From: Membranipora membranacea
Taxonomy: Eukaryota; Bryozoa; Gymnolaemata; Cheilostomatida; Membraniporidae
NCBI GenBank assembly: GCA_914767715.1
Contig: OU612070.1
Span: 22,678,025-22,742,024, forward strand
DNA length: 64,000 nt
Direction: 5' to 3'
The notes below the pieces were generated by a model. That model did no database searches, was not told the origin of the DNA, and saw nothing but the letters and a program-made list of their open reading frames with translations. Below are positions 25,386 to 38,953 of this stretch, piece after piece. Position numbers and translations under genes: made by a program. Within the stretch, counting starts at the first letter, position 1; every line of letters starts with the position of its first letter.

Positions 25386-27889
25386 GTTGTTTGTTTTATA
25401 TTATTCAAGAACTTTTGACCCTAACAAATTGAAATAATGATGAAATGGTGTTAACATGGTGCGAGATAAAAAAGATGTCATTTTTAAAAGTTAAGTCAGA
25501 GATGATGGAAATTTACAATTGAAATTACAACAACATGTTGATTAATTTTTTAAGCTGCCCATGTGATGATGTCAATTGTAGTTCAAGACCAACAATAAAA
25601 CAAAAGCAAACATTTCACACACACTTACAATTAATGAGCCAATCAGATGTTAAGATAACATTCTAAGCATTAACAGGCTTGGCGAGTGATGATTTCAGCC
25701 AACCTTAGAAAATATACATTGCTATATATAATACAATATATTGCTGCTAAGAATTTAATTTTCACCAATTTTCATATAACTGATGTAATGATCACCAATG
25801 GCTAAAGGCTCAATTTTATAGTAACCACAAACAAGAAATAATTCATCGCAATAGAGTTAACATGACAAAAATAATAATATGTACATGCACTTACATGAGT
25901 CCATAAAATGGTTTGACCGGGAGTCAAGTTAATCCTGGAGAAAAGTTTATATTCAATAGAAATCTGCCAAAGAGAATGTAATAGTGGCATCATTGGCATG
26001 GCTGTATCCTCAACACTGACTTAAAAATTCTCATTATCATGAGTCGTGCTCAGAATAGTACACAAGGAATGCTGTGGTGCATTTCTGGTTGTTGAAGCTA
26101 TCTATTGTTAATTATCGGTTATGATGGTAAATCTAAATATGTGTCAAAGTCTTATTTTACATGGTCATAATCATTGTATCAATATTTAATAGTAGTAAAA
26201 AACCTGGCATTGAACGTCCTAAAACACTTGTATTTTATCACTAACCCATGAATTCATATCAAAGCCTGATTCTATAAAAATTGTTAGCTATGTGTCATAT
26301 AATCATCTTGCTCACTGTTGTACAGATTTATTCAAATATATAATTTTAGAGTATATAAATTGAGGAATGAATGAATTAATTAAAGTAATTAAAGTCTGAT
26401 TGTCTGCTGTTATCACTAGAGGCTATGCTGAGCTGCCCATTCAATTACGGCCTGGGGATACCCAACTGCAGTTCTGTATCCACTGTCAGTTAGGTGGGTA
26501 CTATCTCTGTTTCCCCACGGCTGTCTCTGATCTTGTAGCCAAAAGGTGCCTTTGCTCAATGATAGCATCAGACTCTCTGGCATGGCATTGTAAGCCAGAT
26601 TAGAACTTGCCAACTGTGAAGTTACCACCAATATCTGTGCCCTGTAACAGATGACTAATCCTGTTGGGTTTCCAGCATCTGACTGTCCTGGTCATTGCAC
26701 CCTAGCATCAGGATAACCACATTAAATCATGTGGCTTTGTGGGCATTTTTCTCACCCCATCTCATCCATGCAACTCTACGCGAAACTAACACTCACATCA
26801 CTCAGATGTCGCAGCAGTTGGTCTTAGAGACATGGGAGGCTCCTATTATTGAGTATACTGGAAATTGGTATTATTGCACTACCCTGCTGTTAGATAATGG
26901 GGATGTGTCAGTAGTCATCATTATTTAAGGGGCGCTGAACAGCTGAGACCATGAATTTGCAATTTTTTTGTATTACAATTTATATACCATTAACATTAAT
27001 AACTGAGAGCAAAATTGGCGCCGCATACATTAAACATCTACTCTGATTCCTTAGATGGATGAAGTTTGGCGTTTACTGTAAGCTGATTGTATCACTGTTA
27101 ACTGTAACCTCAAAGCTGTTGCTGACCTCTTAAAGAAGTGCCACCATGTGTTGTATAACTTCAGAGCCCTTTGGTATAATGCTTTGTAATGAATAGTGTT
27201 GGAAAACACAACTCAAGTTTTAGGATCCGATACCAATCATTTGATAAGATAATTTCTTACAGACAAAGACAAAATAACAAAAATCTAGTCATTTCGGGCC
27301 TTTTGGACTTCTATCTGTCGAAATGCTTATCTACGATCAATTGGACTCACCGCTTATTAGAGGGTCATCACCTTATGCTCATGAGGGTCACCCATTGTTA
27401 TTCATGAGGGACTCAACCTAAATCACCTCATATTTATGAGGGTCAGAACATAAAAAATGATACATCAATCATTTCAATACCGATATACCATGAGATACCC
27501 TAACCACCGAGACTTAATAATCGATTAAGCCCTAGAAGAGTAAATCTTAAGCTGACCACTTGATACATTCAATAAATTAATGATACAAGCCTCAGCCCAC
27601 CCTACTGTCGATCACAGACATATAACGGTATAAACAAAGACATTAAATGCCAACCAATACTGCCATGAAAACCATGGAAACTCACATATGATCACAATGA
27701 TACACCTCCCAAAATAGAGAATCATGTTTGTCTCCAATTACAGTACATCAAACGATAATAGTAATAGCATTCACAGGATACATACCAATGCGCTTGAGAA
27801 ATCTGTCTTCAAACAGTACACCAAGAGTTGGATATAATTGCAATGATGGCTGAATAACAGCTGGATAAATATTATCAATAGTAACCGAC
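25386..27889. other. Gene-free region with a GC-richer island
   Basis: About 26400-26920 is less AT-rich than its surroundings and has several overlapping short open frames on both strands, none recognisable. One plus-strand frame near 26825 reads VGLRDMGGSYY, reminiscent of an Ig-fold C-strand motif, but it is stop-bounded and too short to call. A 24-bp SINE tail fragment is at 27001-27024, and a degenerate ATGAGGGTCA-type repeat is near 27360-27445. Confidence 0.4.
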
Positions 27890-30800
27890 AGTTGTGTTGA
27901 GCTCAGCCATTTGACTTTGTTATTTTGACCATTTGACATTTATTTCCTAAATATCTATTTCTTTTCTTTGCACAGTGCAACAGAATACCTTGACAATCCT
28001 CACACCCAGAGTTGACACTAGCTGCTTTAAATGTTTTTTTCTTCCTCATTCCTTTACAAGGAATCAAGGTTTTGTTCAGGTATTCGTATTCAGTAGTTGA
28101 TCAGCTTTCGTACTTTGTTAATATTTGGACTGGTGATTGACATACCACAAAGACACATTTTGAAAAGGCTTTGTCTGAATTTATTTCTCCCCGTTCCTGA
28201 TACCTCATCCGTCTGGCGTGAAATGAAAAGTTCAAAGGCAATGAACTGATAACTGGACACGTTCTAAAATGTCAAATTATTCACGCTACCATGTTGTTTC
28301 AAAGGAGGACGTTGCGGTTGTGCAATGCAAACTACTACAATTCTATTATTCTGCAAGTCAGTATGCATTAGGAGAACTTGCAGTAAAAAAGGAAATCAAT
28401 AAATCCTTCCATCCATCAGTCAATGACAAGGTAGTAAATTTATATGGACAACTAATGACGTTGTGTCCACAATTGGGACCATGAGTTTGCACTTCTTTAT
28501 ACATAATATCGTGGTAGCATAAAAATCTGGTAGCCAGCTAAATAAGGAGTGAACCAAAGCGTACAGATATTACACCTAATGCTACTATGTAATGGGCTTG
28601 AGTCAAAGAATTGCAACAAAAATAATTTGATGTTTATAATGTAATTTATTGAAATACATATATAGGCAAGAAAATACTGAAAACAATAGATACTCATACT
28701 TGCTCATCATGATACATCTCTCAAAAATAAAAAATAATATTCATCGCCAAAGATGTACATTTAACAATAGCAGTTATAGCATACACAAGCTTCTCACCAG
28801 TGGGCCTCTTGAGAATAATTTTGATGTTAGGGCCTCCTGTACTCGATTGCTTAGCATATTTTCTTTACAATCATTGGGAATATAAATCCACATTGGCAAA
28901 AATAGCATTTTTCTACCTTATATCTTCGTCAAAATAAGGCAATAAGGCAAAAAAGGTTTTGTTCAGGCCTTCGCATTCAGTAGCCCTGTTTATGACAAAA
29001 CTGAGGGTGGGCTGCCCCTAAAGAGGGACGCAATTTGCCCGAAGTCCTCGTACTGAGAGTGTGATACATCCTAGTAAACTAGAATGTATCCTAGAGGTGA
29101 GGCCATGTTAGACCTCCTAATCGTAGGTGTGCAGCAAGCTGCCAGAGACTGAAACAGGCATTAATCAGCCATTGGCAGTGACACTTTGATCTTAGACAAT
29201 AGGCCTACTAGCTTTTGTACAAATGTTGAGATTTGAATCGGTGAATTACATTACTTTAGTCCAGCGACAACTCATCGATTCGGCGTCAAAATCTTCAAAA
29301 TCAAATGCTGCCTTTTCGTTTTAAAGGAGGAAGTTGCAGGTAACTGTTCAATGTAAACTACTTCCTTTATGTCTGCCGACATCGATACATTAAGAAATTT
29401 TAATCATCCACTCAGCATTGAAGTGCGGGAAAGGGGAACAACTGCACAGAACTGCTCACAACTGCCTATTTTGAGACAGTCTTCTAAACTTGCTTCCCAA
29501 TCCATATAAATAACAAATATTTCATAATCATGACTAGTTAGCTAAAACCCTCAACAAAAATTTAATAGACAATTATATTATTCTGCAAGTCAGTATGCAT
29601 CAGTAAAATTTGCAGTAATAAGGGAAATTAGTAAATCCTTCCACCCATCAGTCACTGACGTCAGTCAATGACGGTAGTGAATATTTATGGACAATAATGA
29701 GGTTGTTTCAAAAGTTCCGCTACACCACAGTTTGGTGAACAACTGCACCGAACTGCTTACAACTGCCAATTTCAAGACAGTTTAAACTTGCATCCCACAA
29801 ATAGACAATTCTATATTCTGCAAGTCAGTATGCATCAGGAGAATTGCAGTAAAAAGGGAAATCGATCCATCCTACCATCCATCAGATTTTGATTAATCTA
29901 CAATTGCTTCTAAATATATAATGCGTTGTGCATAATCATGTCTTGCTAGCTGAAACCCTCAACAAAAAATTAGACAATCATATTATTCTGCAAGTCAGTA
30001 TGCATCAGGAAAATTTGCAGTAAAAAGGGAAATCAGTAAATCCTTCCACCCATCAGTCAATGACGTCAGTCAATGACGGTAGTGAATGTTTATGGACAAT
30101 AATGAGGCTGTTTCAAAAGTTCCGCTACACTACAGTAAAGGGACCATGAGTTTGCTTTTTTTTTATACTATTATGTCATGGGAGCAAATAATATCTGTTA
30201 GCCAGCCAAATAAGGAGTGAACCAAAGCGTAAAGATATTACTATGCGCATTATGCTACTATGTTATGGGCGTGAGTCCAAGAATGAGTTGAGCTCAATCA
30301 TTTGACACTGACATTTTGACCATCATTTGTTTATGTTCTTTATGCATTGCCAGTTGCCACAGCTTATCTTAACAGTCCTCGCAATGCTGTCGTCGGCAGG
30401 CCACTTCCAGGATGAAACTTTTGGGCGTGCACCTTCTTGAAGCCATTATGAGTAAGGTATAGATTAATTAATAGAAAATTAAGTAATTGAGAATGAAGAC
30501 TCTAAGTTATTTTGATGGTAGGGCCCTCTTGTACTCGATTGCTAAGAATATTTTCGTTACAATTATTGGGAGTCTACATCCACATGGGCAAAAACAGCAT
30601 TTTTCTACCTCATATCTTCGCTCAAATGAGGCAAAAAAGGTTTTGTTCAGGTATTCCCAATCAGTAGCTTATCAGCTTTTGAACAATTTTCAAGATTTTG
30701 ATTTGTGATTGTCATTTTCAATATTTAACCCAAAGACAGCTTTTCGTAAGGCTTTGTCTGAATTTATTTCCCCCATCTCCTGATGCCTCATCAATTTGGC

Positions 30801-31135
30801 GTCAAAATCTTCAAAATCAAATGCTGCTGTTTTGTTTTAAAGGAGGCCGTTGAAGGCTATTGTGCAACTGTTGTTACTTCCATTATGTTCCCCGATCATC
30901 CAAACATAAAGAAATTGTAATCATCCACTATAATGAGTGTAAGAAAGGTGAACAACTGCACAGAACTGCTTACAAATGCCAATTTCAAGACAGTTTTCTA
31001 AACTTGCATCCCACAAATAGACAATTCTATATTCTGCAAGTCAGTAGGTTATGCATCAGGAGAATTGCAGTAAAAAGGGAAATCGATCCATCCTACCATC
31101 CATCGGATTTTGATTAATCTACAATTGCTTCTCAA
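27890..31135. repeat. Complex shuffled tandem repeat block
   Basis: The same modules recur in partly conserved order. A GTTTTGTTCAGGTATTC module is at 28071 and 30642, with a variant at 28960. A TTTAAAGGAGG..GTTG module is at 28300, 29320 and 30838. A GTCAGTATGCAT..GCAGTAAAAA module is near 28360, 29590, 29830, 29995 and 31045. A GTGAACCAAAGCGTA module is near 28550 and 30218. Offsets of about 2.4-2.6 kb between several pairs suggest a tandem duplication followed by smaller ones. Related sequence recurs at 55345 in the DCTN6 intron palindrome, so the modules come from a dispersed element. Small open frames here are repeat artefacts. Confidence 0.65.
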
Positions 31136-31597
31136 TATATAAAACGTTATGCATAATCATGTCTTGCTAGCTAAAACCCTCAAATCGTTCTATCCATCAG
31201 TCAATGTCAAGGTAAGTAGTGTTTATTGACAACAAATGAGGTTGTGTCAAAAGCTCTGCTTCATTTCATTGAATGGACCATGAGTTTGCATTTATTTATA
31301 CATTATGTCATGGGAGCAAACAACATCTAGTAGCCGCTGAATAAACAATGAACCAAAATGTAAAGATATTACTATGCGTCTTATATTACTATGTTACAGG
31401 CGTGGGTCTAAGAATTGCAACAAATCTAATTTGTCATTTAATACATACTTTATTTGAATACATTTATCAGCAAGAAAATGATATAACATAAATTTCAATA
31501 TGACATCTTTGAATCAACTGTATACAGGAAAACATTTTAAATAATATTGGCAAATTAAATTTTACAGTTATACAAAATCCTTCTCCATTCCAAAGTA

Positions 31598-31629
<32 letters not shown>

Positions 31630-31777
31630 ACATGCATTATCATTTTTTCCCAGTCCGCAAAATGTGAAAGTAAAAATATCACGAATAAAGGCCAATAAAG
31701 TGAAGAAAGTAATAAATCCAAAATCCATAATGCGATACACAAGCTGGATGCCATTTTTTGTAAGCACTGTATTGAGA

Positions 31778-31920
31778 GTAGGAGGTGGCTCAGTTGGTTA
31801 GAGCGCCGGAATTCAGCACGCAAGTGTAGAAAGTCCATTGACTACTGGGGCTTGTTGGATCCCTAGGTGTGCTCCGACCTGCCTACAAACTGAGAGCAAA
31901 TTGGCGCAAACATTGCGGCC
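31778..31920 (+). mobile_element. tRNA-derived SINE, B-box-deleted copy
   Basis: The 5' part GGTGGCTCAGTTGGTTAGAG is an excellent tRNA D-arm/A box. The following anticodon/T-arm part is shortened, and the tail (GTGTGCTCCGACCTGCCT through AACTGAGAGCAAA) matches the fuller copy at 42552-42720. With the B box missing, this copy should not be Pol III-competent. Confidence 0.75.
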
Positions 31921-32171
31921 GCGCCCTCAACGCACACCCTATATCGTGTCCGATTTTTCGGAATGAGGTGCATGACTGAACCTTGCGATTTTAACCAACA
32001 TTTTTTTCAATGAAACAATAATAAAAAACCCATACAGATCCACGCTAATGACAGTGGGGTTAATAGTTAGTTCTTCTATTATAAGAAATAGTGAAAGCCT
32101 TGGTTTTCTCAATTTTGTAAGACACGTTTGATGGCAAAGCATGACGACAGGACAACAGGATCGACAGGTTG

Positions 32172-32177
32172 TTTATT
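32172..32177 (-). terminator. Poly(A) signal of GPCR A
   Basis: AATAAA on the minus strand, about 117 bp after the stop at 32294-32296. Confidence 0.5.
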
Positions 32178-32293
32178 CAAATACTCTCTCCCATTAATTA
32201 ATCAAGAGTTTTGATTCAAGACATAGCACAAATTGTGAAGCTGCTAATAATAAGAAGATCGCTGCCACTAGCACTGCTACCTGCTAACCAAAA

Positions 32294-35200
32294 TCAGGCT
32301 TGATACGTGTAGGAGTTTGACCCTACGTAAATATCTGTTGTATCCCTGCCCCTTAGGCCTCCCCATCTGCATGATAACAACTGCTTCACAGCTTCCTGAA
32401 ATGTTTTACGGAACCTCCAATAGATAAGAGGATGACTACAGGTTGTCATGTTAGCTATTGTCCACGCTGACAGATAGAAGTCAGCCTTCCAGTGTCCGTA
32501 GTAATCCACCTGCGAGATGATAATCATCGGCAGCATCGACAGCAGATACACGGAGAATATCATCATCCTCGCAATTATCAATCTTGTTTCGCTAATAGCC
32601 TCAAAGTCAATCTAGAATTAACATTTTGCATATGATTATCCCATAACAATGGTTAAATGTACAGATATGGAGCCAGTTAAGTTGTTTCAAAATAGTGATC
32701 ATTCATTTAATTTACGTTCCAACATCAAGCATAAATCATTTCAACGTCATTTTTTTCTTTATCTTCTTATCGATAGAAATTTCTTTTATTTCTCTTTTTC
32801 TCGATGGCTGATTTTGGAAATGTTTTTATTGAATGACAATTATGCAAATAAAGTTTAAAAAACATAAAAAATCTTGGACAGACCGCTATTTGGCGTCGCT
32901 TCAAACTGGGAACAGCTCGACATAAACATACATGATCGGCTTTTCCATGTAAACATGTGCTCAGATCAGTCATAATATTTTATTAACAATTAATTAAAAC
33001 AAACAAACAAAAGTCAATTTGGACAGCAGCTGCTTCCACTTTAGATATCTATAGGCCTTTATATATGTATATCATATATATATATATATATATATATATT
33101 ATGATTATTATATTATGTTTCCTCAAAAAAGTTAACACGATGATTACCTCGCCTTTTGCTGAGCCAATTCTTCCTCTGGCGATATATCTTGAGCCATGTT
33201 GTCTGATCTGGGAAGAGAAAGTTTTTTTCTTATATTTAAGTTTCAGAAGCATTCTGATTGGTTACCTGCTTCGAGAGATCATGCCTTATCACATGTTAGT
33301 CTAAGTGCTCAGGCAGCTCATTGCAAGTTAGTGGCATTACATTATCAACCACTAATATAATGTAATGCCACAAACTCGCAATTGAGCCTAGACTAATCAC
33401 AGCTTGACAGTACATGCGGAATATATTTTCAAGTTATCTTCTCATGCGCAAGCTAAGAAATTTATCTTATCTTCAATACACCCAGAGGTTATTTCTGCAT
33501 TGTAACACTCATTTTTTTCCAATATCAAGTCATCAAAATGCAAGTACCGGTAGAACGTACAACTCATTCAGTGTACTCACATAAGCAAAATATCAATTTA
33601 ACATAGATGATTTTTGAGTTTAAATATGTGTGAACCAATATTTTCATGCATAATAATAGTAAGAGAGAAGAAGGTTACCTGTTGAGAAATGATTGTAGTA
33701 GTAACTACATATATCAGTAAGATTGGCAGCACTGTTAGACCATTGAGTAATATGCTGATATAGAGATAGGAGTAGTAATCATACGCTGACCACAGACAAA
33801 TCTTAAACTTGACGTTCTCAGTCCACACGCCGAGACCAATGAAAGGAGGTAAAATCATCATCAGTACAGAGAACAGGTAGATACTGATCAGAATCAGGAT
33901 CACCGTTCTACTTCTGTAGAGGCTGGCGTGTGTCTAAAAATAAATATGGTTCATACAGAGGCTAACGTGTTTCTGAAAGAAATAGTTAGTTTATATGGTA
34001 AGCGGTTAATATGATACTTACAGTTGTTCACCAACAAGATGCTTTGACTTTTTCAGATGACCAAATGCAAAACAACATGCAATTTTAATCCACTAAGACC
34101 ATACTATGACTATACTATTCAAGGAGAGGAGTTATTTTGTTTATGATGGATCTGATCCATTTTCCGAATCTGATTGTTATAAACAAATATTTCTTCCAGA
34201 TTTTGTGTCCAGATTTTGACCTTCGATGAGGTTCAGATCTCATAATCCTGGTGTTGCAAAGCAACAGAGGCAGGAGCTTTTAAGAGAATTTTCACACCCA
34301 AAAAAACCTAGTAATTTATGTGACCTTTAATACAATCAATGAACAGCTTTAGAGAGTTATGATAACCAATGAAATAAGATTGTAATCTGGCGACCCTGTA
34401 TTTTACAATACGTCTGCCTCCACAGGACCATGCAAGGTTATACAGTGGTGAGTTTGAACTTCTTTGCAGCCTGTTATAATTATCAATCCCATATTTTATT
34501 TCCCAACCACAGATCTATTCAATCCCTGAAATTCAGGGGTAATAAATTTAACACACCACATGCAATAAGAGCATCAATTTTACAGATAACTTGTCTTCAT
34601 CACGCAATCACTGCTACTGCTATGACGTCACTAAATTTTTCATTCATGGAGACCCAAACGCCGTGACTAACTTTGAAAATACAACAACCTAGAGTCGTCA
34701 CCTTGAGTCCCACCAGTCACATCTAGTGTGATAATACTATCTAGAATTTCATGCATATAATATGATGATTATACGATAATAATTTAATACTGATTTTATG
34801 ATTTATTACTTGTTTCAACAGAGAGGATATCCGACCCTCCCTTGTTTCAACAACTACTGCAAGCACCCAACAAATTTAATTATAATCATCTTACCGTTTG
34901 ACCTCTTATGATCATGATACTGTCACTGATAGATGTAACAGCCATGCACATCATAGTCATTCCAATTGTAAACATATACACAGGCCCAGTAAATTTACAC
35001 AAATCTCCATATTGATGTCCTATCATCGATTTTAGGTTCATGGGTATGATAACTCCACACAGAATTGTGTTCATTGCTGATATATGTCCAGTAAACAGAT
35101 TGGACACCGTGTTCATCTTCTTGCTACGTTTCAAACGGAAAAAAACAAGCGAATCATCAGGATTTTTAGCATTACAATGAAAGAGGTTACGACTATTGTG

Positions 35201-35647
35201 CCATTTTGGTAGGACCTACCTTAAACATTACTTTTACAAATTTACTGTTATGCCAGCCAGTGGTGTACAGAATTGGACGAATAAGGAATAGCGGAGACCA
35301 AAAGTCATCAGCATATGTTTTCTTTGTTTGAAAAAATTTATGTAATAGCCATGAAATAGAAATAACCACAGGAATATACACAAAATTAATATATATATGT
35401 TATGTACATTGTATATATCCACGTGTATATATGTACCCTACCTTGCACAGATTGTGACGAGTGTCAGTAAGTTACCGACAGTACCACAGAGAGATGTCAG
35501 AACATTGAGTACGATGAGAAAGTTATACTCTACTGGTGGAATATTGTCTAACTGCGGTTGGTTGTCTGGTATCTCGAGTAGAGAACTAGCTCTGACTATG
35601 TGATCATGATATTCCAACGCCAGGCCGTCCATTCTGGTTCTGTGCAC
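32294..35647 (-). CDS. Rhodopsin-like (class A) GPCR A with a divergent DRY region
   Basis: Five exons in transcript order: 35442-35647, 34895-35123, 33679-33933, 33148-33207, 32294-32611. Phases are 2,0,0,0 and the frame gives 355 residues. TM1 (NFLIVLNVLTSLCGTVGNLLT) has the GN pair. TM3 follows a conserved Cys (GDLCKF). ECL2 has the partner Cys (KICLWSAYD). TM7 carries HPLIYW in place of NPxxY. At the end of TM3 the E/DRY-like triplet, which is NRY in receptor C, reads SDS here, and TM6 has SMLP instead of CWLP. Exon 2 is 229 bp as in receptor C and all phases match, so they are paralogues. The ligand is unknown; the general look is of the melatonin/moody/GPR84-like class A branch. Loss of the DRY arginine suggests altered or absent G-protein coupling, which is inference. 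Acceptor 32612 is preferred over a later in-frame AG for its better pyrimidine tract. Confidence 0.82.
33295..33402. repeat. Fold-back MITE in an intron of GPCR A
   Basis: The core arms AGTGGCATTACATTAT and ATAATGTAATGCCAC flank an 11-nt loop. Outer arms (TTAGTCTAAGTGCTCA and TGAGCCTAGACTAA) extend the stem. The same sequence occurs as a single arm at about 2937-3003. Confidence 0.65.
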
Positions 35648-36672
35648 AGCTATATTATAAGATATATTATATATATATGTATGTTTATGTATTATGTATT
35701 TTTTTATCTTAATCTATCCAATAGTTTACTCTGTTTTATGAGTCTTATTTTCCGTCTAGTCTACTTGGTAGCAGAGAGAGAGTAAGAAAGTAATCGGGCT
35801 TGTCTCGCAACAGAAACTCAAATGCGTCAAGTTTATGTAAGATTGAGCAGTGAAAAAAGTGTAGAAATGGATAAGTATCAAATTTCAGTCAGCTCATTAA
35901 AATTTTATAATTATTACAGTTTATTCGATTAAGGTGATGATCAAAAACACAAGAATTAAAGATTATTTTTCAAATATGTTCTTACTCCTATTTCATTATA
36001 ATCTGTTTTCATAGTCTTGTTTTTCTTAATCAAGCAAATAATATTCCGAATTTAGACCAGTTTACAAAAGCACAGCAACGACATGGCTATACAGATGAAA
36101 CATTAATCAAGTGTGGTGATGTATGTGGCTTAGCGCTAAACTGTGAATCTTCCACACAGTTAAAGGGCAACCAAGGTTTCGCAGCGATGCATTAATGGGT
36201 AGTATATTATGTGCTAGGCAGCATCAGCTTTGTGCATTACGCGACGCAAAACTCAAAGTAGTTGCTGACTCTAAGCTGGGTAACACTTCAATTTAGGGGA
36301 GGTTCCAAGACATTGCTGTTAAGATGATAGAGTACAGGCTAAATAATAACAGGAAACTGCTGAAATGTTTCCCAATAACTCTGGCTGAATAATCATCCGA
36401 ATTAGATTTGGTCTTTTTCCCTATTTCCCTATATGCAGAAGGTGCAATCTGCTATCAATCAATGAGAACATGTTTGAAACCTTGGTTGCCCTTTAAACCA
36501 CAGCCATAGCACATAACAGCAACACATATCAATTTTGTTACGATGGTCCTTGTGAACATTGAAGGCTCTCTATATTAGAAAGAGAATAAGTGTATGTGAT
36601 ATTGAACCGTTGTTTGGCATACCCTTTGGCCATGAAGATGTGACCGATGTGCTTTGCCCTGACAATTGAATA

Positions 36673-36950
36673 TTAATCATTTCTCAGTCTTCGCCACTTG
36701 CAAGTAAGTAACAGTTTATACGCCTCCCTGAAGTTACTATTGAGCCACGCATACAGCAGAGTGTTCAGCCCAGAATTGAACCAAGCTACACCAATCATTG
36801 TCACATATGAGTCAGCCGGCCATCTGCCGTAGTAGTTGATAACATAACCCACTACTAGGGGCAGCCAGCAGATCAGAAATACAATGAATACCATCAGCAT
36901 ACCAAGAATGGTTCTGAAGTTCTTCGCATCAGTTGCAGCCTATTTTCACT
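36673..36950 (-). pseudogene. GPCR copy B, TM6-TM7 exon with 1-nt deletion
   Basis: The encoded TM6-TM7 (LICWLPLVVGYVINYYG, NSGLNTLLYAWLNS) is almost identical to receptor C's last exon. From its acceptor AG to the stop the exon is 278 bp, against 279 bp in receptor C. The single missing base lies in the first 25 bp, so an in-phase splice from the upstream loop exon would shift frame. TM1-TM3 exons are absent upstream. Recent duplication is indicated by the near-identical protein. Confidence 0.8.
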
Positions 36951-37344
36951 CTGTAAAGAACGCAAGCAGCGTTTATTCACACAGATCAAATTCAAATTAA
37001 ATTTCTTTTAATATTTATATATATATCATATCGCTCTAGTAAAGGTTTACCCTACAAAAAAGCTTTTCCAACTTTCCATTATGAAAGAAACTCGACAGAA
37101 CATCAATAATGCTAGAGACCAATAAAAGCATTATTGTCATGTAGCCACCTTTATGTGTTATTGTTACTAACAATTTATGTTGGCACATCATAGGACAAAG
37201 GGCACATGAATCAATCCGTTTGCCTGTAATCGGAGTTGCTCCCTCCCCAATGGTGAAGACACAGGAAGGGGAGCAAACTGGAATGCTGGCAATCTTGATC
37301 TATTGTTGTGGTATTATTAGTTACATATATTTAACTGCTCACTT

Positions 37345-37371
37345 TCTTGATTTCCTCTTTCTTGGCGATTT
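37345..37371 (-). pseudogene. GPCR copy B, remnant of the loop-3 exon
   Basis: The last part of the third-intracellular-loop exon (AKKEEIKK, then GTGAGC donor) aligns with receptor C's AKKEKTKK and GTAAGA donor. Similarity stops upstream of about 37371, so the exon lost its 5' part. Confidence 0.55.
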
Positions 37372-38953
37372 AGCACAAGTAAGGCAAATATCTGCATACA
37401 TGTCAAGCTTGAAATATACTGTCATGTTTGATATAGGCTATGCTTGAAGTTGTTAAGAGGCTTTTACACTACTTGAAATGCCATAAATGTTGAATCATTT
37501 ATGCATGAATCCCTTTATCTCTTTATGACTTACCCTTTATCTACTGAATAAGGAATTTTTACATCATTCCCAAGATGCAACTTTATGGTTTTATGGTTTG
37601 ATAATAAAACCTCAACAGGATACCATAGGAACCATAAGCATACAGTAGGATGCGATATTACACCTTGCATTGCGTAACGGCAATTGTATTTTCATCACTA
37701 GAATTATATGCGGTTTGTAAACTCAAATCCTGGGTTATGGACAAGAGACCTTGACAGTTGGTCAATGATAGTGCAGTTGAAAATTTACAGAATTTAATAT
37801 CGCTTTGTGACCCAGCGGCTTATTGTTAATGGCCATGGTTATATAATAAATGGGTTTCCCTAAAAAATTCAAGTCAATTTATAATTGGCCTCAATATACT
37901 TTGGTAATTCCATATCTAGATATGCATTATGGGAACCGTTAACCTCTTAAATTTTATTGAATCTGTTATTGTATACTCTCTGAAAGAGAAGTCTTCAAAG
38001 TGCCACATCCTGCAAGACAATGGCAAACAGTGGCATTTCTTGACAAGCATTGCTGGAAGGAGAGGGGAACCCCTCCGACAAAGCTTGTCAAGACAGGGTA
38101 AGGGACCAGCAGATGAAATTTTTTGAGATATCGTGATTTGCTTGTATAGTAATGAAATCAATTTTAAAAAATTGCAGCTCAACTATGCCTGGGTACCCAA
38201 AGACTATTATCCTACCTCTAAAAATTCAACCTGCTTCTGCCTATCTAGCCAGCAAGTTAAGCAGTATCTATCTATTGTACCTATACATACAGTGGGCTGC
38301 CTATACTATCTATTCAGTGGTATGGAGGAGGGTCAATGAATAAAATAATAAAGAGCTGAGAAGATCTGCTGTAGCCATAGCCTACTTATTATCCATATTG
38401 ATAAATAAATCTAACATGGTCAGCCAGCGCCTATATCATAGATATATATTATATATAAGACAAAACATTCTCATGGCACACAGTATTGTCTAGGAACACA
38501 GGTTTTTGTTTCCATTGATCAAAATAAAATTTACTCAATAAACACGCTCAGGGCTCTCAGATGGTTGTTCATGTGCATCTGTTTGTAATCAAGGTTCATT
38601 AACGTTCAACCAGGGAGAATGGATGAACTTTCTACCATACCATTTTATTTCATAAGTGGGGTGTAGAAAACATGTTATGAGTCATTCTATTTTACTTTGT
38701 GAGGAAACAACTCCCAACAAAATGAAAATTAAAAAGTTACATGGTGCATGGTATGTAAAACAAGTTTGAATTTATTTATCTGGGAAATCCAAAGCGTTGC
38801 ATCATGGGAAGGCTGTGCAATTTGATGGATTAAGGCCATGTCAGCAAGAGGAAAAAATATAGCACTCAATCCAACTGTGTCAATACCTCATGAAGACTTC
38901 AGCCATTGGCTAAATCAAACATTAAGGTACATTAGAAATTGGAATATCACTAT

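Noticed and set aside
26400-26930. Immunoglobulin-like exon (LRDMGGSYY)
   Set aside because: Stop codons directly flank the motif, no paired upstream cysteine is seen in frame, and no splice borders fit.
28269-31117. Several 65-85 codon open frames in the repeat block
   Set aside because: They overlap recurring repeat modules and differ by frameshifts between copies, so they are not genes.
36673-36950. Alternative last exon shared with GPCR C
   Set aside because: A 1-nt deletion relative to the 40389-40667 exon would shift frame at the phase-0 junction, so use as an alternative TM6-TM7 exon would not give a normal receptor.
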